Counted from the first letter of the stretch, positions 33,462 to 42,868 are shown. The stretch: 64,000 nucleotides of DNA from Streptococcus sanguinis SK355 (GCF_000212855.1 NZ_GL890993.1:1863603-1927602); one strand, 5' to 3'. The notes: a model not told the origin generated them from the sequence alone. A program made the numbers and translations.

Positions 33462-33737
33462 TCATATTACAAAACGAATCAGTGTAGCTAAGATAGCCAC
33501 TTGGAAACTCTGTGTATTCCAGACAATAAAAGGAAAAACTGAAATAAGTAAAACAAGGTCTAGTATTCTGAAACCACCATAAAGTTTGGGGACACTTCCA
33601 CTTCCAAACTGGGGATTCGACAGTCTTCTAATCAAAATTGCCCAATAAAATGAACCTTGAAGCAAAATAAATATCAGTAAAGACAAAGGATAGAGAATGG
33701 TTACTAGACTATTCAAATCAGCAAGCAGATTTTTCAA
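33462..33737 (-). CDS. Small membrane protein, hypothetical
   Basis: A 91-residue protein with three hydrophobic segments (about 10-32, 58-72 and 75-90). The ATG has no strong ribosome site. I recognise no family. The sequence ends in a hydrophobic stretch and may be incomplete. Confidence 0.45.
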   Translation of the reverse strand: MKNLLADLNSLVTILYPLSLLIFILLQGSFYWAILIRRLSNPQFGSGSVPKLYGGFRILDLVLLISVFPFIVWNTQSFQVAILATLIRFVI

Positions 33738-34109
33738 AAGGATAGGCCGGCTGTGAACTCTCCCAAACAGAGGGACACCAACTCTTTTCTAACTTTCTCT
33801 TTTTGTATTTTCATCATCTCACCCATCTATCTATCATCCTAAATCAGAAAAAAACCATTCGAACCAGTTTATAGTCAACACTTCTCAGAATCAAAACATT
33901 CTAAGCATCGAACAGATCAATAGCTTCGATATAAATGTGCTCTAAACTTAGAATCACATCAAAATAAATGTTTTAGTGCTATTCTAAGTCTATGACAGCC
34001 TTAAATTTTAATTTTTGAAGGATTCTAAAGCTAGAATAGCTTAAAAATCACGAGAATGAAACTATGCGAAGCTTAGAAGAACATTTTCTAAACTTCATAC
34101 GCACTTTAG
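33738..34109. other. Gene-free region with repeated ATTCTAAG words
   Basis: I see no gene in this stretch. Between 33898 and 34079 the word ATTCTAAG recurs: forward at 33898-33905 and 33981-33988, reversed at 33947-33954, with near copies at 34022-34029 and 34072-34079. This could be a cluster of regulator sites or a decayed repeat. Confidence 0.35.
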
Positions 34110-34353
34110 CTAATGGCGCTCACAGTTTTTCTGATGAGCTTTGAGTTTTTTACTAGCCCAATCATATTGACTGGAGGTTCTACTGACAAAGCAGGAGCCT
34201 AAACTTGTCCCACCCGTCCACTTATAAACACCTTTTGTAAACAATTCGTCATTGGTAAATCTTTCAGCTAAGCCTACAAGCTCTTTATACGTTTGCTCAA
34301 GTAGTCTAGTCGCTTCTTCTAAAGACGTTTGAGGTGTTTTCTTACTTCATTAT
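34110..34353 (-). pseudogene. 5'-truncated ClbS/DfsB (DUF1706) gene
   Basis: About 80 open codons on the minus strand read TSLEEATRLLEQTYKELVGL, then KWTGGTSLGSC, then SSQYDWASKKLKAH and a stop at 34110. This matches the C-terminal two thirds of ClbS/DfsB-family four-helix-bundle proteins. In-frame stops replace the start, so it is a remnant. A TATAAT lies just upstream. Confidence 0.6.
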
Positions 34354-34364
34354 ACCATAATCAA

Positions 34365-34396
34365 AAAGCAGTTATTCATTTTTGAACAACTGCTTT
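34365..34396 (-). terminator. Terminator of the BtrH-like gene
   Basis: AAAGCAGTT (34365-34373) / AACTGCTTT (34388-34396), followed by T on the minus strand, about 40 nt after the stop of the gene ending at 34438. Confidence 0.8.
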
Positions 34397-34437
34397 TACT
34401 GGTTAATTTTTAAAGTTTAGGAGCATCGTTAGTCTTG

Positions 34438-35352
34438 TTAATTTACATATAAATCTCTAAAGCGTCGGTCCAATTCTGCTATCTGATAGAGCAAGCGGGA
34501 TAGTTCTTGGTAATCTTCTTTTAAACACGAAAGGTGGGCTTGACCAAATAGAGTAGCCAATTCCTCTTTTAATCTTGCCCCTTTGGGTTCATGGTCTTTT
34601 AAGAATTTACTGAGATAGAGATTTCGAACAGCAGCAAGTTTAAAGCTGAAATACTGATGCAATTGTTTTTGCTCCGTATTTAAGCCGTTTTCAGCAACTG
34701 CTTTTGCATAACATTCCAAAACATTACTTTGTCCATCCAGATATCTGGCCCTCATAATCTTTGCTGTTTCTTGATAGATTTCACACTGACTAGGACTTTT
34801 GACCTTCCTAAAATTTCCCCACATGGAGAAAGAACCTCTTTTATAGTCGATATTTTTAGCTTCCCAGGCTTTCGAAAATTCTGAGAAAGTCATTTTCATA
34901 CAAGCAAAGCCTGCTGAATCATGGAAATAGATAAACTCATCATCTAGATCATAAACCGAAACAAAATGGTCCACCCCATACAAATGGATATGATTGGGGT
35001 TATAAGTCAGATACCCCATGTCCAAAGGGCCAAGAACAACTGGTCCGCTGAGCAAGAACTTGCTTAGCATTTCTCTGATAGAGAGAAGATTCACAGCATT
35101 TGAATCCTTTATATAGTATTCATCATAGATAAAGCCCAGAATGTCTAAAGAATGGCTGATAGAACTATCTGGCATCCCATTATCAAAGAAGACTAAGGGG
35201 TGTTTTTCATCTTCCTTTACAATACTAGCGCCATTTCCCATCACCATAATGGCTTCCAAAAACTCAGAGCGAACATCATAACCATACGAATGTAGCGCCA
35301 TCGCAAGTGAATATGTATAACAAAGAGAAACGTCCCCAAAATATATCTGCAT
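34438..35352 (-). CDS. BtrH N-terminal / C39-like domain protein
   Basis: A 304-residue cytoplasmic protein. The N-terminal half has a Cys in SLCYTYSLAMALHSYGYDV and a later His in HLYGVDHFVSVYDLDDEFIYFHD, the Cys-His layout of the BtrH_N/C39-like papain fold. BtrH itself is an acyltransferase of butirosin biosynthesis; other members are uncharacterised. AGGAGG precedes the ATG at 35352, so the upstream TTG is rejected. The AraC-type regulator gene lies 53 bp upstream on the same strand and may share a transcript. Confidence 0.6.
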   Translation of the reverse strand: MQIYFGDVSLCYTYSLAMALHSYGYDVRSEFLEAIMVMGNGASIVKEDEKHPLVFFDNGMPDSSISHSLDILGFIYDEYYIKDSNAVNLLSIREMLSKFLLSGPVVLGPLDMGYLTYNPNHIHLYGVDHFVSVYDLDDEFIYFHDSAGFACMKMTFSEFSKAWEAKNIDYKRGSFSMWGNFRKVKSPSQCEIYQETAKIMRARYLDGQSNVLECYAKAVAENGLNTEQKQLHQYFSFKLAAVRNLYLSKFLKDHEPKGARLKEELATLFGQAHLSCLKEDYQELSRLLYQIAELDRRFRDLYVN

Positions 35353-35405
35353 AGCATCATCCTCCTCTGTAATCAACGCCTAAAAAATGACTTGCAATCA
35401 CCATT

Positions 35406-36239
35406 TTATTTCACCACTGGAATCCAGAGTTCCATTTGATAGTCTGGAGAAGACATGTCTCCCTCGGTGTAAACTTCAAAATCTGGTGCTCCTGAGTGGC
35501 GATAGCCAGTTTCTGGAAAAAAGACTTCCAAAACATATTTCCAAGCATGGTGGATGCTTGTTGGTATCGCACCCTTGACTGGTACGATAGCATATTCAGC
35601 TTCTGCGATTTCTTTGATTGACAGACCTAGTTCTTCTGCTTTGGCTTTATCCTTCACATCATAGGCAGCCATATAGTTGATAATTTCGCCTTCTTTGACA
35701 TCCGAGCAGACACCAAAGGATTGGTCACTGCCCAGACTTTCTAGGCTTTCAAAGCTGTGATTTGCATAGAGCTGCTCCCATGCAGACGGGCACTGGCTAT
35801 TGTCAATAGCTTCCAATAGGACGCCTGCTACGGTAAAAGCAGGTTTCTTTTGAATCTTGATATCCATGTTCTTTCCTCCTGTAATCTTTAAAGATAATTG
35901 AAGTCTAGGAAAGATCCGATAAGGTTTTCCATTTCGAACTTCTGAGGGAGTCGCACCATGGAATTTCTTGAAGGCTGCGCTGAAGGCATCCGCAGACTCA
36001 TAGCCATATTTCAGTGCTATATCAATGACTTTCTCAGAGCTTTCCCGCAAGTCTGTCACAGCTTCTGACAACCTGCGATTGCGTAGATATTCTGCTAAAG
36101 TCATATCTGCTAGAATAGAAAAGAGCCTGCTAAAGAGAGCATAAGAATAGCCTGACAGCTGCTGGAATTGCTGCAAGTCCACTTCTGCGTCCAACTTGCT
36201 TTCTAGATATTCCATGGTTCGATTGAATTGATGCATCAT
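35406..36239 (-). CDS. AraC-family regulator with GyrI-like effector domain
   Basis: A 277-residue transcription regulator. The N-terminal AraC-type double helix-turn-helix (about 1-105) includes GYSYALFSRLFSILADMTLAEYLRNRRL and ALKYGYESADAFSAAFKKFHGATPSE; the C-terminal half is a GyrI-like/SOUL ligand-binding domain (IKIQKKPAFTVAGVLLEA, DYQMELWIPV). Such proteins bind hydrophobic cations or drugs. GAGGTG lies 9 nt before the ATG at 36239; the GTG four codons upstream overlaps that site. Its targets may include the neighbouring BtrH-like gene. Confidence 0.88.
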   Translation of the reverse strand: MMHQFNRTMEYLESKLDAEVDLQQFQQLSGYSYALFSRLFSILADMTLAEYLRNRRLSEAVTDLRESSEKVIDIALKYGYESADAFSAAFKKFHGATPSEVRNGKPYRIFPRLQLSLKITGGKNMDIKIQKKPAFTVAGVLLEAIDNSQCPSAWEQLYANHSFESLESLGSDQSFGVCSDVKEGEIINYMAAYDVKDKAKAEELGLSIKEIAEAEYAIVPVKGAIPTSIHHAWKYVLEVFFPETGYRHSGAPDFEVYTEGDMSSPDYQMELWIPVVK

Positions 36240-36436
36240 ATTCTTTTTCACCTCACAAAAGATACTAAGGCCGTTAAAAGCAAAGTGAAAATAGGAAAAA
36301 TGACGGAGGGGCTCCTGCTCCGAGAAAATTTCATCCTTCTCACACAGCTTTTAAGCCGTCTTCAATTCTAACTATAGTCTAACAGATATAAGATACTTCC
36401 GCCCTAGAATTTTTGTACAAGATTTAGAGGGGGATT

Positions 36437-36931
36437 CTACAACCTATCCCGCAACTTCTCCACAAAGAGATAAGCCGCAGGACAGGTCAGGGTATTTTTG
36501 ATTGTCAGATGATTAATCTGATGAATCTTCTTGCGGTCTGTGTGAGGGAACTCACGGCAGGCCTTGGGACGGACATCGTAGATTGAGCAGAGATTGTCTC
36601 CACCTAAAAAAGGACAAGGCATCGCCTTGAAAACCTTGTCACCGTCTTCGTCCACCTGCAGAAACTCCTCTTCAAAAGCCGGCAGCTTCATCTTGAAAAA
36701 CTTGGCAATGCGGACAATGTCGGCTTCCTTAAAGTCTGGCCCCAGAGTCTTACAGCAATTGGCGCAGGCTGTACAGTCAATCTCCTCAAAGACCTCATCA
36801 TGGATTTGCTGGGCAATTTTATCGAGGTTTTTTGGTGGCTTTTTCTTGAGATTTGTTAAAAATTTTCGATGCTCTTTCTGTTTCTGCAGAGCTAGTTGAT
36901 GGTATTTTTCAAGGTCGATTTCTTGAGTCAT
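36437..36931 (-). CDS. YkgJ-family cysteine-cluster protein
   Basis: A 164-residue protein with the Cys pattern of the YkgJ family: CTACANCCKTLG, then CPFLGGDNLCSIYDVRPKACREFP and a further Cys at TLTCPAAYL. The cluster is thought to bind zinc or an Fe-S centre; the function is unknown. A weak AGAAAG ribosome site lies upstream. Confidence 0.88.
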   Translation of the reverse strand: MTQEIDLEKYHQLALQKQKEHRKFLTNLKKKPPKNLDKIAQQIHDEVFEEIDCTACANCCKTLGPDFKEADIVRIAKFFKMKLPAFEEEFLQVDEDGDKVFKAMPCPFLGGDNLCSIYDVRPKACREFPHTDRKKIHQINHLTIKNTLTCPAAYLFVEKLRDRL

Positions 36932-37029
36932 ATATTTTTCTTTCTGTATTCAAATTGTTTTTATTATATCATAAAATGAGCGCTCTTAAATGTTGTCAAA
37001 CCCCAAAAACATGACATATTCCACCTCAC

Positions 37030-37058
37030 AAAAAAATCTGAGAACGAGTCCCAGATTT
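37030..37058 (-). terminator. Terminator of the lipoprotein gene
   Basis: AAATCTG / CAGATTT around an 11-nt loop, with seven T on the minus strand, 28 nt after the stop of the gene ending at 37086. Confidence 0.8.
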
Positions 37059-37085
37059 GCTTTTTATAAACTTAGAGAGTTATCA

Positions 37086-37724
37086 TCAAATGCTTGTTCC
37101 GCCGTCCTTGCTGACGCTCCAAGTTTCTTCGATATAAGGGATAAACTCATACAGAGTATCTTCATCGCCTTCAAAGGACATCATATAGACCTTATCGCCT
37201 TGTTTGAAGACCCAAACCGTTAGATTTTGAGTGGATTTTAAAATAACATTAATCTGAAAGGCTTCATTTCCAGCTACGGTACTCTTTGCACCCCAAAAAT
37301 CATCGACTTCCTTATTATCCTTCCAGTGGTAGGCAATCCGTTGGGCAATGGTTTCAGCGTTGAATTCTTCCCCTTCTCCAATATTGGCTTTTTCTTTTGT
37401 ATAAGCATTCATCGTGACAATGTTATAACCACTTCCATCCGTATACTGGACGCTGTCGCCACCATCTACGTCTGTAAACTTAATCCAATTATCAGGAATA
37501 CTAATATAGCCATAATCATCAGAGCCGACGCGCATAGTACCAGTTGTCTTTGACGAATCTTTTTCTCTACGACTGCTACTGCTTGTATCGCTGTCATCTC
37601 TCAGGGAAACCCGACTGGAAGAATCAGATGGTTTACGACTGCTATAGCTCCTGATAAGACTACAAGAGGACAGAAAGAGACCTGCTAAGATAGTCAGGGA
37701 AAGCAGAAAGTACTTCTTTTTCAT
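37086..37724 (-). CDS. Hypothetical lipoprotein
   Basis: A 212-residue lipoprotein. The signal ends in LSSC, followed by a long Ser/Arg/Asp-rich linker to about residue 60 and a compact domain beginning GYISIPDNWIKFTDV. A PsbP-like or Mog1-like fold is suggested by the IPDNW opening, but this is a guess. The second ATG (37724) has GGAAGGA at the right distance. It lies 110 bp downstream of pnuC on the same strand. Confidence 0.7.
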   Translation of the reverse strand: MKKKYFLLSLTILAGLFLSSCSLIRSYSSRKPSDSSSRVSLRDDSDTSSSSRREKDSSKTTGTMRVGSDDYGYISIPDNWIKFTDVDGGDSVQYTDGSGYNIVTMNAYTKEKANIGEGEEFNAETIAQRIAYHWKDNKEVDDFWGAKSTVAGNEAFQINVILKSTQNLTVWVFKQGDKVYMMSFEGDEDTLYEFIPYIEETWSVSKDGGTSI

Positions 37725-37834
37725 GGTCATTCCTTCCTAAATCTAATAAATTTTACCAATACTAGTTTACCATATTTTTAGGACGAAAGGAAAGAGAGAC
37801 ATTGTCACATCCGATTTCTTTTCCGTTTATAGGA

Positions 37835-38626
37835 CTATGCTTTTTTAGCGGCCTTATTCCACTGGTACCATCCGACCAAACTGTTGATTAAATAGATCAA
37901 ATATTTCCCTTGAATCTGAAGACTTTCACCCCACCAGAGGTAGATAGAAAAAACATTGGTCGCTGCCCAGAAAATCCACTGTTCACGATAAACAGCCGTC
38001 ATCAGGATTTGCCCTACACCATTTGTCGCATCTGTGATTGAATCACGATAAGGACGATTGGCACCCACAGACTGATAAATCAAGCCAAAGACCAACCACC
38101 AAAGCACACTGAGTGATAGATATTTTGTCCATCCTTTGGCATCTAGCTTACGAGCAACAAACTCTTGCTTTTCTTTTTTGAACTGACCTTGATAAATCCA
38201 CACCAAGAGGCCAATTGGCTGCATGATGGTAAAGTAAAGAGTCGTCAAGACCTCGCCATAGAAGCCTTTCTGCAAAGCCAAAATCAAGTAAATCACAGAA
38301 TTGATCAAACCAAAGAGGTAATTGCTAGCCCGTCCTTCAGAAACGAAGATCACACAGATAATCCCAGTCAGACTGCAAATCATCCCCGTCCAATCCACGA
38401 TGCGATGTTCATATATCAGCTCCAGCCAGAGCGGAAAACTCCCTAGAATCAAGAGGTAAACCCATTGACCTAGACTGCGATGAGCAAACAAATCGTCCCA
38501 GATAAGCTTCAAGGTACCAGAAAAGCCGAGCTTCTTCATGCTAGTCACCATGCGTTTGTAGCCACCAGACATTTCAGAAAGCGTCAGCTTCATGTTTGCG
38601 ATTTTCTTTTGGATATAAGTATTCAT
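37835..38626 (-). CDS. pnuC: Nicotinamide riboside transporter PnuC
   Basis: An integral membrane facilitator for the NAD precursor nicotinamide riboside. After a 40-residue cytoplasmic N-terminus there are about seven membrane segments; conserved parts are ASNYLFGLINSVIYLILALQ and the C-terminal WFWAATN-like EQWIFWAATNVFSIYLWW. Length 263 is usual. AAGGAG precedes the ATG. A promoter and a structured leader lie upstream. Confidence 0.9.
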   Translation of the reverse strand: MNTYIQKKIANMKLTLSEMSGGYKRMVTSMKKLGFSGTLKLIWDDLFAHRSLGQWVYLLILGSFPLWLELIYEHRIVDWTGMICSLTGIICVIFVSEGRASNYLFGLINSVIYLILALQKGFYGEVLTTLYFTIMQPIGLLVWIYQGQFKKEKQEFVARKLDAKGWTKYLSLSVLWWLVFGLIYQSVGANRPYRDSITDATNGVGQILMTAVYREQWIFWAATNVFSIYLWWGESLQIQGKYLIYLINSLVGWYQWNKAAKKA

Positions 38627-38647
38627 TCTTTCTCCTTTTGTTTTTTA

Positions 38648-38686
38648 AGAGCCGTGTCTAATTGACTTACGGATGCAACGCTCTAC
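38648..38686 (-). promoter_or_regulatory. Structured pnuC leader, candidate NAD+-II (pnuC) riboswitch
   Basis: On the minus strand AGAG pairs with CTCT, enclosing a hairpin CCGT-AA-GTC-AATTA-GAC-ACGG with an internal loop CGTTGCAT. The element lies 22-60 nt upstream of the pnuC start and just before its ribosome site. The NAD+-II riboswitch is found in this position in streptococci. I did not verify its consensus or pseudoknot, so the class is a suggestion. Confidence 0.4.
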
Positions 38687-38733
38687 TATTTTTGAACACG
38701 CACAAGATTTCTCTTATGTAATATTCACATTTT

Positions 38734-38761
38734 ATCATATCCCTATTTCAGAAAATGTCAA
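38734..38761 (-). promoter_or_regulatory. pnuC promoter
   Basis: On the minus strand TTGACA (38756-38761), a 16-nt spacer and TATGAT (38734-38739), leaving a leader of about 100 nt. Confidence 0.7.
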
Positions 38762-38801
38762 GTAAAATCCAAAAAAGATTTCCTAACGTTCGGATTTTAA
38801 G

Positions 38802-38831
38802 AAAAGACCTACAAGTTTTTGTAGGTCTTTT
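38802..38831. terminator. Strong bidirectional terminator
   Basis: AAAAGACCTACAA (38802-38814) / TTGTAGGTCTTTT (38819-38831), a 13-bp stem with a 4-nt loop. It separates the pnuC promoter from the region of the DUF3592-like gene. Confidence 0.85.
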
Positions 38832-39001
38832 CACTTGAATTTAGTAGTAGTCGAATATTTTTTCTGATTTGTCACTATCTTTTTGTGAAGCATAATAGAT
38901 GCATCATTAAAATTTGACGATTTATGATTGCTATAATTTTCATTAGAGTATAAGTAACAAGAGATAAAGCTACCAAGACTATCAGGAAAGCTAGAAGACA
39001 T
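38831..39001 (-). other. Short open frame, possible decayed membrane peptide
   Basis: A 56-codon frame (starting MSSSFPDSLGSF, ending TTTKFK) runs up to the terminator without a ribosome site. In another frame of the same stretch a very hydrophobic segment LLAFLIVLVALSLVTYTL appears, preceded by a stop. The combination looks like a small membrane protein or lipoprotein gene damaged by indels. Nothing else was seen between 38832 and 39073. Confidence 0.25.
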
Positions 39002-39073
39002 TTTTGAGACTAGGGCATTTCATAGCTGAAAATGCAAAATAATGAGCAAACTAGTTTCAAATAATTATCAACT

Positions 39074-39561
39074 CTAACAGGAAATTACTAGAACTATTGC
39101 GATAAGAACAAAACCAATAATGGAAAAGATTATTATTAGCAACTTAAAGATTCTATCATGGCTAGCATAACGTTCTACAAAGGCTTTTTCAGGCTTCTCA
39201 GGATTATAATAAACCGTCATGGCCGAGCCTTTTGGAAATATTTCTCTTAACTGTAAATTATTTCCAGCACCAAGAATATATTTCCTGTCAAAGACACCCT
39301 TTTGCTCTTTCTTCCTAGGAGTTTCTACATAATAAGGATATTCAATTTTTTTCTGTATATTGTCCCATTCACGAGATATTCTACAACAGGCAAAGGGATA
39401 GCCATTTCATTACGGTTGTCATAATCAACCACAAGACCTTCAATTTTAGAAGTACATTTTTTCTGAATATTCTTCTCCCGTCGATAGAATAGGTATAAAA
39501 CCAAATTTGTAAGACCAATAAAGAAAATTATGGCTATTATCAAGATAATCGGTTTATCCAA
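39074..39561 (-). pseudogene. DUF3592-like membrane protein gene, frameshifted
   Basis: A protein with an N-terminal membrane helix (IILIIAIIFFIGLTNLVLYLF), an extracytoplasmic part (KIEGLVVDYDNRNEMAIPLP, then VNGTIYRKK) and a C-terminal membrane helix (LLIIIFSIIGFVLIAIVLV). The middle reads like DUF3592 (YYNPEKPEKAFV). The frame breaks at a run of seven T at 39346-39352 (seven A on the coding strand); one more base restores a reading frame of about 163 codons to the TAG at 39074. TTG at 39561 with GAGG upstream is the likely start. Function unknown. Confidence 0.65.
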
Positions 39562-39645
39562 GATTTGCCTCAGTCTCCTATTTCCAAGCTCAGGTGAATA
39601 ACATCAACTGAAATTTTCTTCTCTTTTATAATTCAGGGCTCAGGC

Positions 39646-39670
39646 GAATAAAGTTCATCGGACTTTATTC
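39646..39670 (-). terminator. Hairpin at the end of lepA
   Basis: GAATAAAGT (39646-39654) / ACTTTATTC (39662-39670) forms a 9-bp stem that includes the lepA stop codon, like the sufB case. No T-run follows, so terminator activity is uncertain. Confidence 0.4.
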
Positions 39671-41488
39671 CTCATCCATACTCAGGACGCTGAGGAAGGC
39701 TTCTTGTGGAACTTCGACAGATCCGATAGCTTTCATCCGTTTTTTACCGGCTTTTTGTTTTTCTAGGAGTTTGCGCTTCCGAGAAACGTCACCACCATAA
39801 CACTTGGCCAAGACATTCTTACGCAGAGCCTTGATGTCTGTCCGAGCCACGATTTTCTGACCAATAGCAGCCTGAATGGGTACTTCAAATTGCTGACGAG
39901 GAATGATTTTCTTGAGCTTGTCTACAATCAGCTTACCACGCTCATAGGCAAATTCCTTGTGAACGATAAAGCTGAGAGCATCGACCTTGTCGCCATTAAG
40001 GAGAATATCCATCTTCACCAGCTTGGACGAGCGATACTCAGAGATTTCATAGTCAAAGCTAGCATAGCCTCGAGTAGAGGACTTGAGCTTATCAAAGAAG
40101 TCAAAGACGATTTCAGCAAGCGGAATTTGATAGATGACATTGACCCGATTATCATCAATATAGTCCATGGTCACAAAGTCACCGCGCTTGCGCTGGGCCA
40201 GCTCCATCACCGCTCCGACAAATTCCTGGGGCACCATAATCTGCGCCTTGACATAAGGCTCCTCGATGGAATCAATCTTGGTCGGGTCCGGAAACTCGCT
40301 CGGATTGGACACATCAAGGGAGGCACCATCTGTCATATTGACCTTATAGATAACAGACGGAGCCGTCATAATCAGATCAATATTAAACTCGCGCTCCAAA
40401 CGCTCCTGAATGACGTCCATGTGCAGTAAGCCCAGGAATCCACAACGGAACCCAAATCCTAATGCCTGTGATGTTTCTGGCTCAAACTGCAGACTGGCAT
40501 CGTTTAGCTGGAGCTTTTCAAGGGCCTCACGCAGGTCGTTGTATTTATTGGACTCGATAGGATAGAGACCAGCGAAGACCATAGGATTCATCTGCTTGTA
40601 GCCAGCTAATGGCTCAGCAGCTGGATTGTCCGCCAAGGTCACTGTATCTCCGACCCGAGTGTCCTGTACCGTCTTGATAGAGGCTGCGATATAGCCAACA
40701 TCCCCAGTAGCCAAGAAATCACGACCAATGGCTTTGGGAGTAAAGATGCCGACCTCAGTCACGTCAAAGGTCTTACCATTGCTCATGAGCTGAATGGTAT
40801 CTCCTGGCTTGACCACACCATCCATAACCCGCACTTGCAGGATTACCCCACGATAGGCATCATAAACTGAGTCAAAAATCAAGGCTTTTAGCGGTGCTTC
40901 TACACTTCCAGTCGGAGCTGGAACTTTCTCCACAATCTGCTCTAAAATTTCCTCAATTCCGATACCAGCCTTGGCAGAAGCCAATACGGCTTCGCTAGCA
41001 TCCAGTCCAATCACGTCTTCAATTTCTGCCCGCACCCGCTCTGGATCCGCAGCTGGCAGGTCAATCTTATTGATGACTGGCAGGATTTCCAAGTCATTAT
41101 CCAGCGCTAGATAAACATTAGCCAAGGTCTGAGCCTCAATCCCCTGAGCCGCATCCACAACCAAAATAGCCCCTTCGCAGGCCGCTAACGACCGCGATAC
41201 CTCATAGGTAAAGTCCACGTGTCCCGGCGTGTCAATCAAGTGGAAGATATAGGTTTCACCGTCCTTGGCGGTATAATTGAGCTCGATAGCATTGAGCTTA
41301 ATGGTGATGCCGCGCTCCCGCTCCAAGTCCATGCTGTCCAAGAGTTGGGCCTGCATTTCCCGACTGGAAACCGTCTCAGTCGCCTCCAAAATCCGGTCAG
41401 CCAAGGTTGATTTCCCGTGGTCAATGTGAGCAATGATGGAGAAATTGCGGATCTTCTCCTGACGTTTTTTCAAATCTTCTAAATTCAT
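39665..41488 (-). CDS. lepA: Elongation factor 4 (LepA)
   Basis: A ribosomal GTPase that acts in translation and ribosome assembly. The G1 motif is [11 protein letters not shown]3 DTPGHVDF, G4 NKIDLPAAD; the C-terminal domain special to LepA ends the protein ([24 protein letters not shown]). About 607 residues, the usual size. I use the ATG at 41488, preceded by AAAGGAT; the ATG three codons upstream overlaps that site. Confidence 0.96.
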   Translation of the reverse strand: MNLEDLKKRQEKIRNFSIIAHIDHGKSTLADRILEATETVSSREMQAQLLDSMDLERERGITIKLNAIELNYTAKDGETYIFHLIDTPGHVDFTYEVSRSLAACEGAILVVDAAQGIEAQTLANVYLALDNDLEILPVINKIDLPAADPERVRAEIEDVIGLDASEAVLASAKAGIGIEEILEQIVEKVPAPTGSVEAPLKALIFDSVYDAYRGVILQVRVMDGVVKPGDTIQLMSNGKTFDVTEVGIFTPKAIGRDFLATGDVGYIAASIKTVQDTRVGDTVTLADNPAAEPLAGYKQMNPMVFAGLYPIESNKYNDLREALEKLQLNDASLQFEPETSQALGFGFRCGFLGLLHMDVIQERLEREFNIDLIMTAPSVIYKVNMTDGASLDVSNPSEFPDPTKIDSIEEPYVKAQIMVPQEFVGAVMELAQRKRGDFVTMDYIDDNRVNVIYQIPLAEIVFDFFDKLKSSTRGYASFDYEISEYRSSKLVKMDILLNGDKVDALSFIVHKEFAYERGKLIVDKLKKIIPRQQFEVPIQAAIGQKIVARTDIKALRKNVLAKCYGGDVSRKRKLLEKQKAGKKRMKAIGSVEVPQEAFLSVLSMDEE

Positions 41489-41610
41489 TTTTCTCATCCT
41501 TTTAGGGTATTCTATTTATTATAACACAAGACCAGTGATTTTTCCTATAGGCTCGGACTTTCTCTATAAATTATGCTATACTAGTCAGAGAATAATTTTG
41601 GAGACACTTT

Positions 41611-42426
41611 ATGATTAAAATTCTTGCACTTGATATGGACGGCACCTTGCTCAACAGCAAAAAAGAAATTCCCCAGGCTCACATCGAAGCTCTGCACCGA
41701 GCTATTGAAAAAGGAGTCAAATTGGTTCTTTGCACAGGTCGTCCCTTGGTCGGTGTCAAGCCATACTATGACAAGCTGGGCCTGGCACAAGAAAACGAAT
41801 ATGTCATCGTGGACAATGGCTGTGCTACTCATCAGACCAGCGACTGGAGTCTGGTGGACTGGCAAGAGCTGAGCGGTCAGGATATTCGCTATCTCTACAG
41901 CCTGTCTGAAAATAGCCCTGTCCAGCTGACTCTCTTTGATGAAGAGCATTATTTCGTCGTCGGAGAAAAAGCTAGTTCCTATGTCGTGAATGATGCTAGC
42001 TTAGTATTCACCACTCCAACCGAGATTAGCCTAGAAGGAGCTTGCAGTGGTCAACACAGAATGTTCCAAGCTATGTTTTTAGGCAGCCAAGAGCAGGTAG
42101 ATGCTTTTGAAGCTGACTTTGGCCAAGAAATCTGCCAGCGTTTCAGCGGTGTTCGCTCTCAGCCAGTCATTTACGAGGCCATGCCAGCCGGTGTGACCAA
42201 AGCCTTTGCCCTAGAGCGATTAGCTAAACAATTGGACGTCAGGCCTCAAGAAATCATGGCAATCGGCGATGCCAACAACGACATCGAGATGCTGGAATAT
42301 GCAGGTCTCGGTGTTGCTATGGGTAATGCTTCAGACTATGTCAAAAACCTAGCCGATGCCGTCACAGACAGCTGTGAAGAAAATGGGGTCGCTACAGCTA
42401 TTGAAAAGTTTATTTTGAACTCATAA
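41611..42426 (+). CDS. Cof-type HAD-IIB sugar-phosphate phosphatase
   Basis: A 271-residue HAD phosphatase of the Cof/YidA group. Motif I LALDMDGTLLNSKKEI, motif II LCTGRPL, motif III Lys in VTKAFALERLAKQL, motif IV MAIGDANNDIEMLEYAG. The family hydrolyses sugar phosphates and related compounds; the substrate is not predictable. GGAGA lies upstream of the ATG. It is a single-gene unit with its own terminator, divergent from lepA. Confidence 0.92.
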   Translation: MIKILALDMDGTLLNSKKEIPQAHIEALHRAIEKGVKLVLCTGRPLVGVKPYYDKLGLAQENEYVIVDNGCATHQTSDWSLVDWQELSGQDIRYLYSLSENSPVQLTLFDEEHYFVVGEKASSYVVNDASLVFTTPTEISLEGACSGQHRMFQAMFLGSQEQVDAFEADFGQEICQRFSGVRSQPVIYEAMPAGVTKAFALERLAKQLDVRPQEIMAIGDANNDIEMLEYAGLGVAMGNASDYVKNLADAVTDSCEENGVATAIEKFILNS

Positions 42427-42431
42427 AAGTC

Positions 42432-42461
42432 AAAAAGGAAGAGCATTGTCTCTTCCTTTTT
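42432..42461 (+). terminator. Terminator after the Cof phosphatase gene
   Basis: AAAAAGGAAGAG (42432-42443) / CTCTTCCTTTTT (42450-42461), a 12-bp stem just after the stop. Confidence 0.9.
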
Positions 42462-42502
42462 GTTCTATAACCTTAATACTATGCCGTCTTGGCACTTGGA
42501 AA

Positions 42503-42868
42503 TCAGGAAATATCTATTCCCTTCTCCTTAAGATTTTCCAAGCATTCTTGCAGATAGGCTGCGTCATGCTCAGGATAAATGGGATGTTCGAGCTCCTCAG
42601 CTGGCAACTCCTGATAAGGCGAGCAGGTCTTGCCACGGTAGTCCTTATCCAGCCAAAGGGGATCCGGCTGATAGCCCCGTCGTTGCATCTCCTCCATAAT
42701 CAGCAGGTGATAAGCATACAGGCGATAAGGGCTGTGCTTAAAAACATAGTTGACCGTCGCATGTGGCTTGCCCCACCCTCGTCCACGCAAGGCTGCACAC
42801 TCTCGGTGCTGGCCTAAAAGCTGCTGGCGCGGAAGTTTTTCAATCAAATCTTGATGCCAAAGTCTCAC
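42503..42868 (-). CDS. TIGR02328 family protein (pyrimidine-dimer glycosylase-like)
   Basis: A 121-residue protein. It begins MRLWHQDLIEKLPRQQLLGQHRECAALRG, the signature of TIGR02328, related in sequence to phage T4 endonuclease V-like pyrimidine dimer glycosylases. Whether it has DNA repair activity is unproven. It lies 51 bp downstream of hemH on the same strand. Confidence 0.82.
   Translation of the reverse strand: MRLWHQDLIEKLPRQQLLGQHRECAALRGRGWGKPHATVNYVFKHSPYRLYAYHLLIMEEMQRRGYQPDPLWLDKDYRGKTCSPYQELPAEELEHPIYPEHDAAYLQECLENLKEKGIDIS

Noticed and set aside
33856..33875. CATTCGAACCAG as a possible tRNA T-arm
   Set aside because: No acceptor stem, anticodon arm or CCA-proximal pairing can be built around it.
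39591..39670. Two similar stretches starting GCTCAGG(T/C)GAATAA near the lepA end as a dispersed repeat
   Set aside because: Similarity is limited to about 13 bp and part of it is explained by the terminator-like hairpin.
39890..40429. 179-codon frame opposite lepA
   Set aside because: The lepA frame is a highly conserved full-length protein; the antisense frame has no ribosome site or known similarity.
41581..41949. 122-codon frame opposite the Cof phosphatase gene
   Set aside because: It is antisense to the HAD motif I region and has no start signal.
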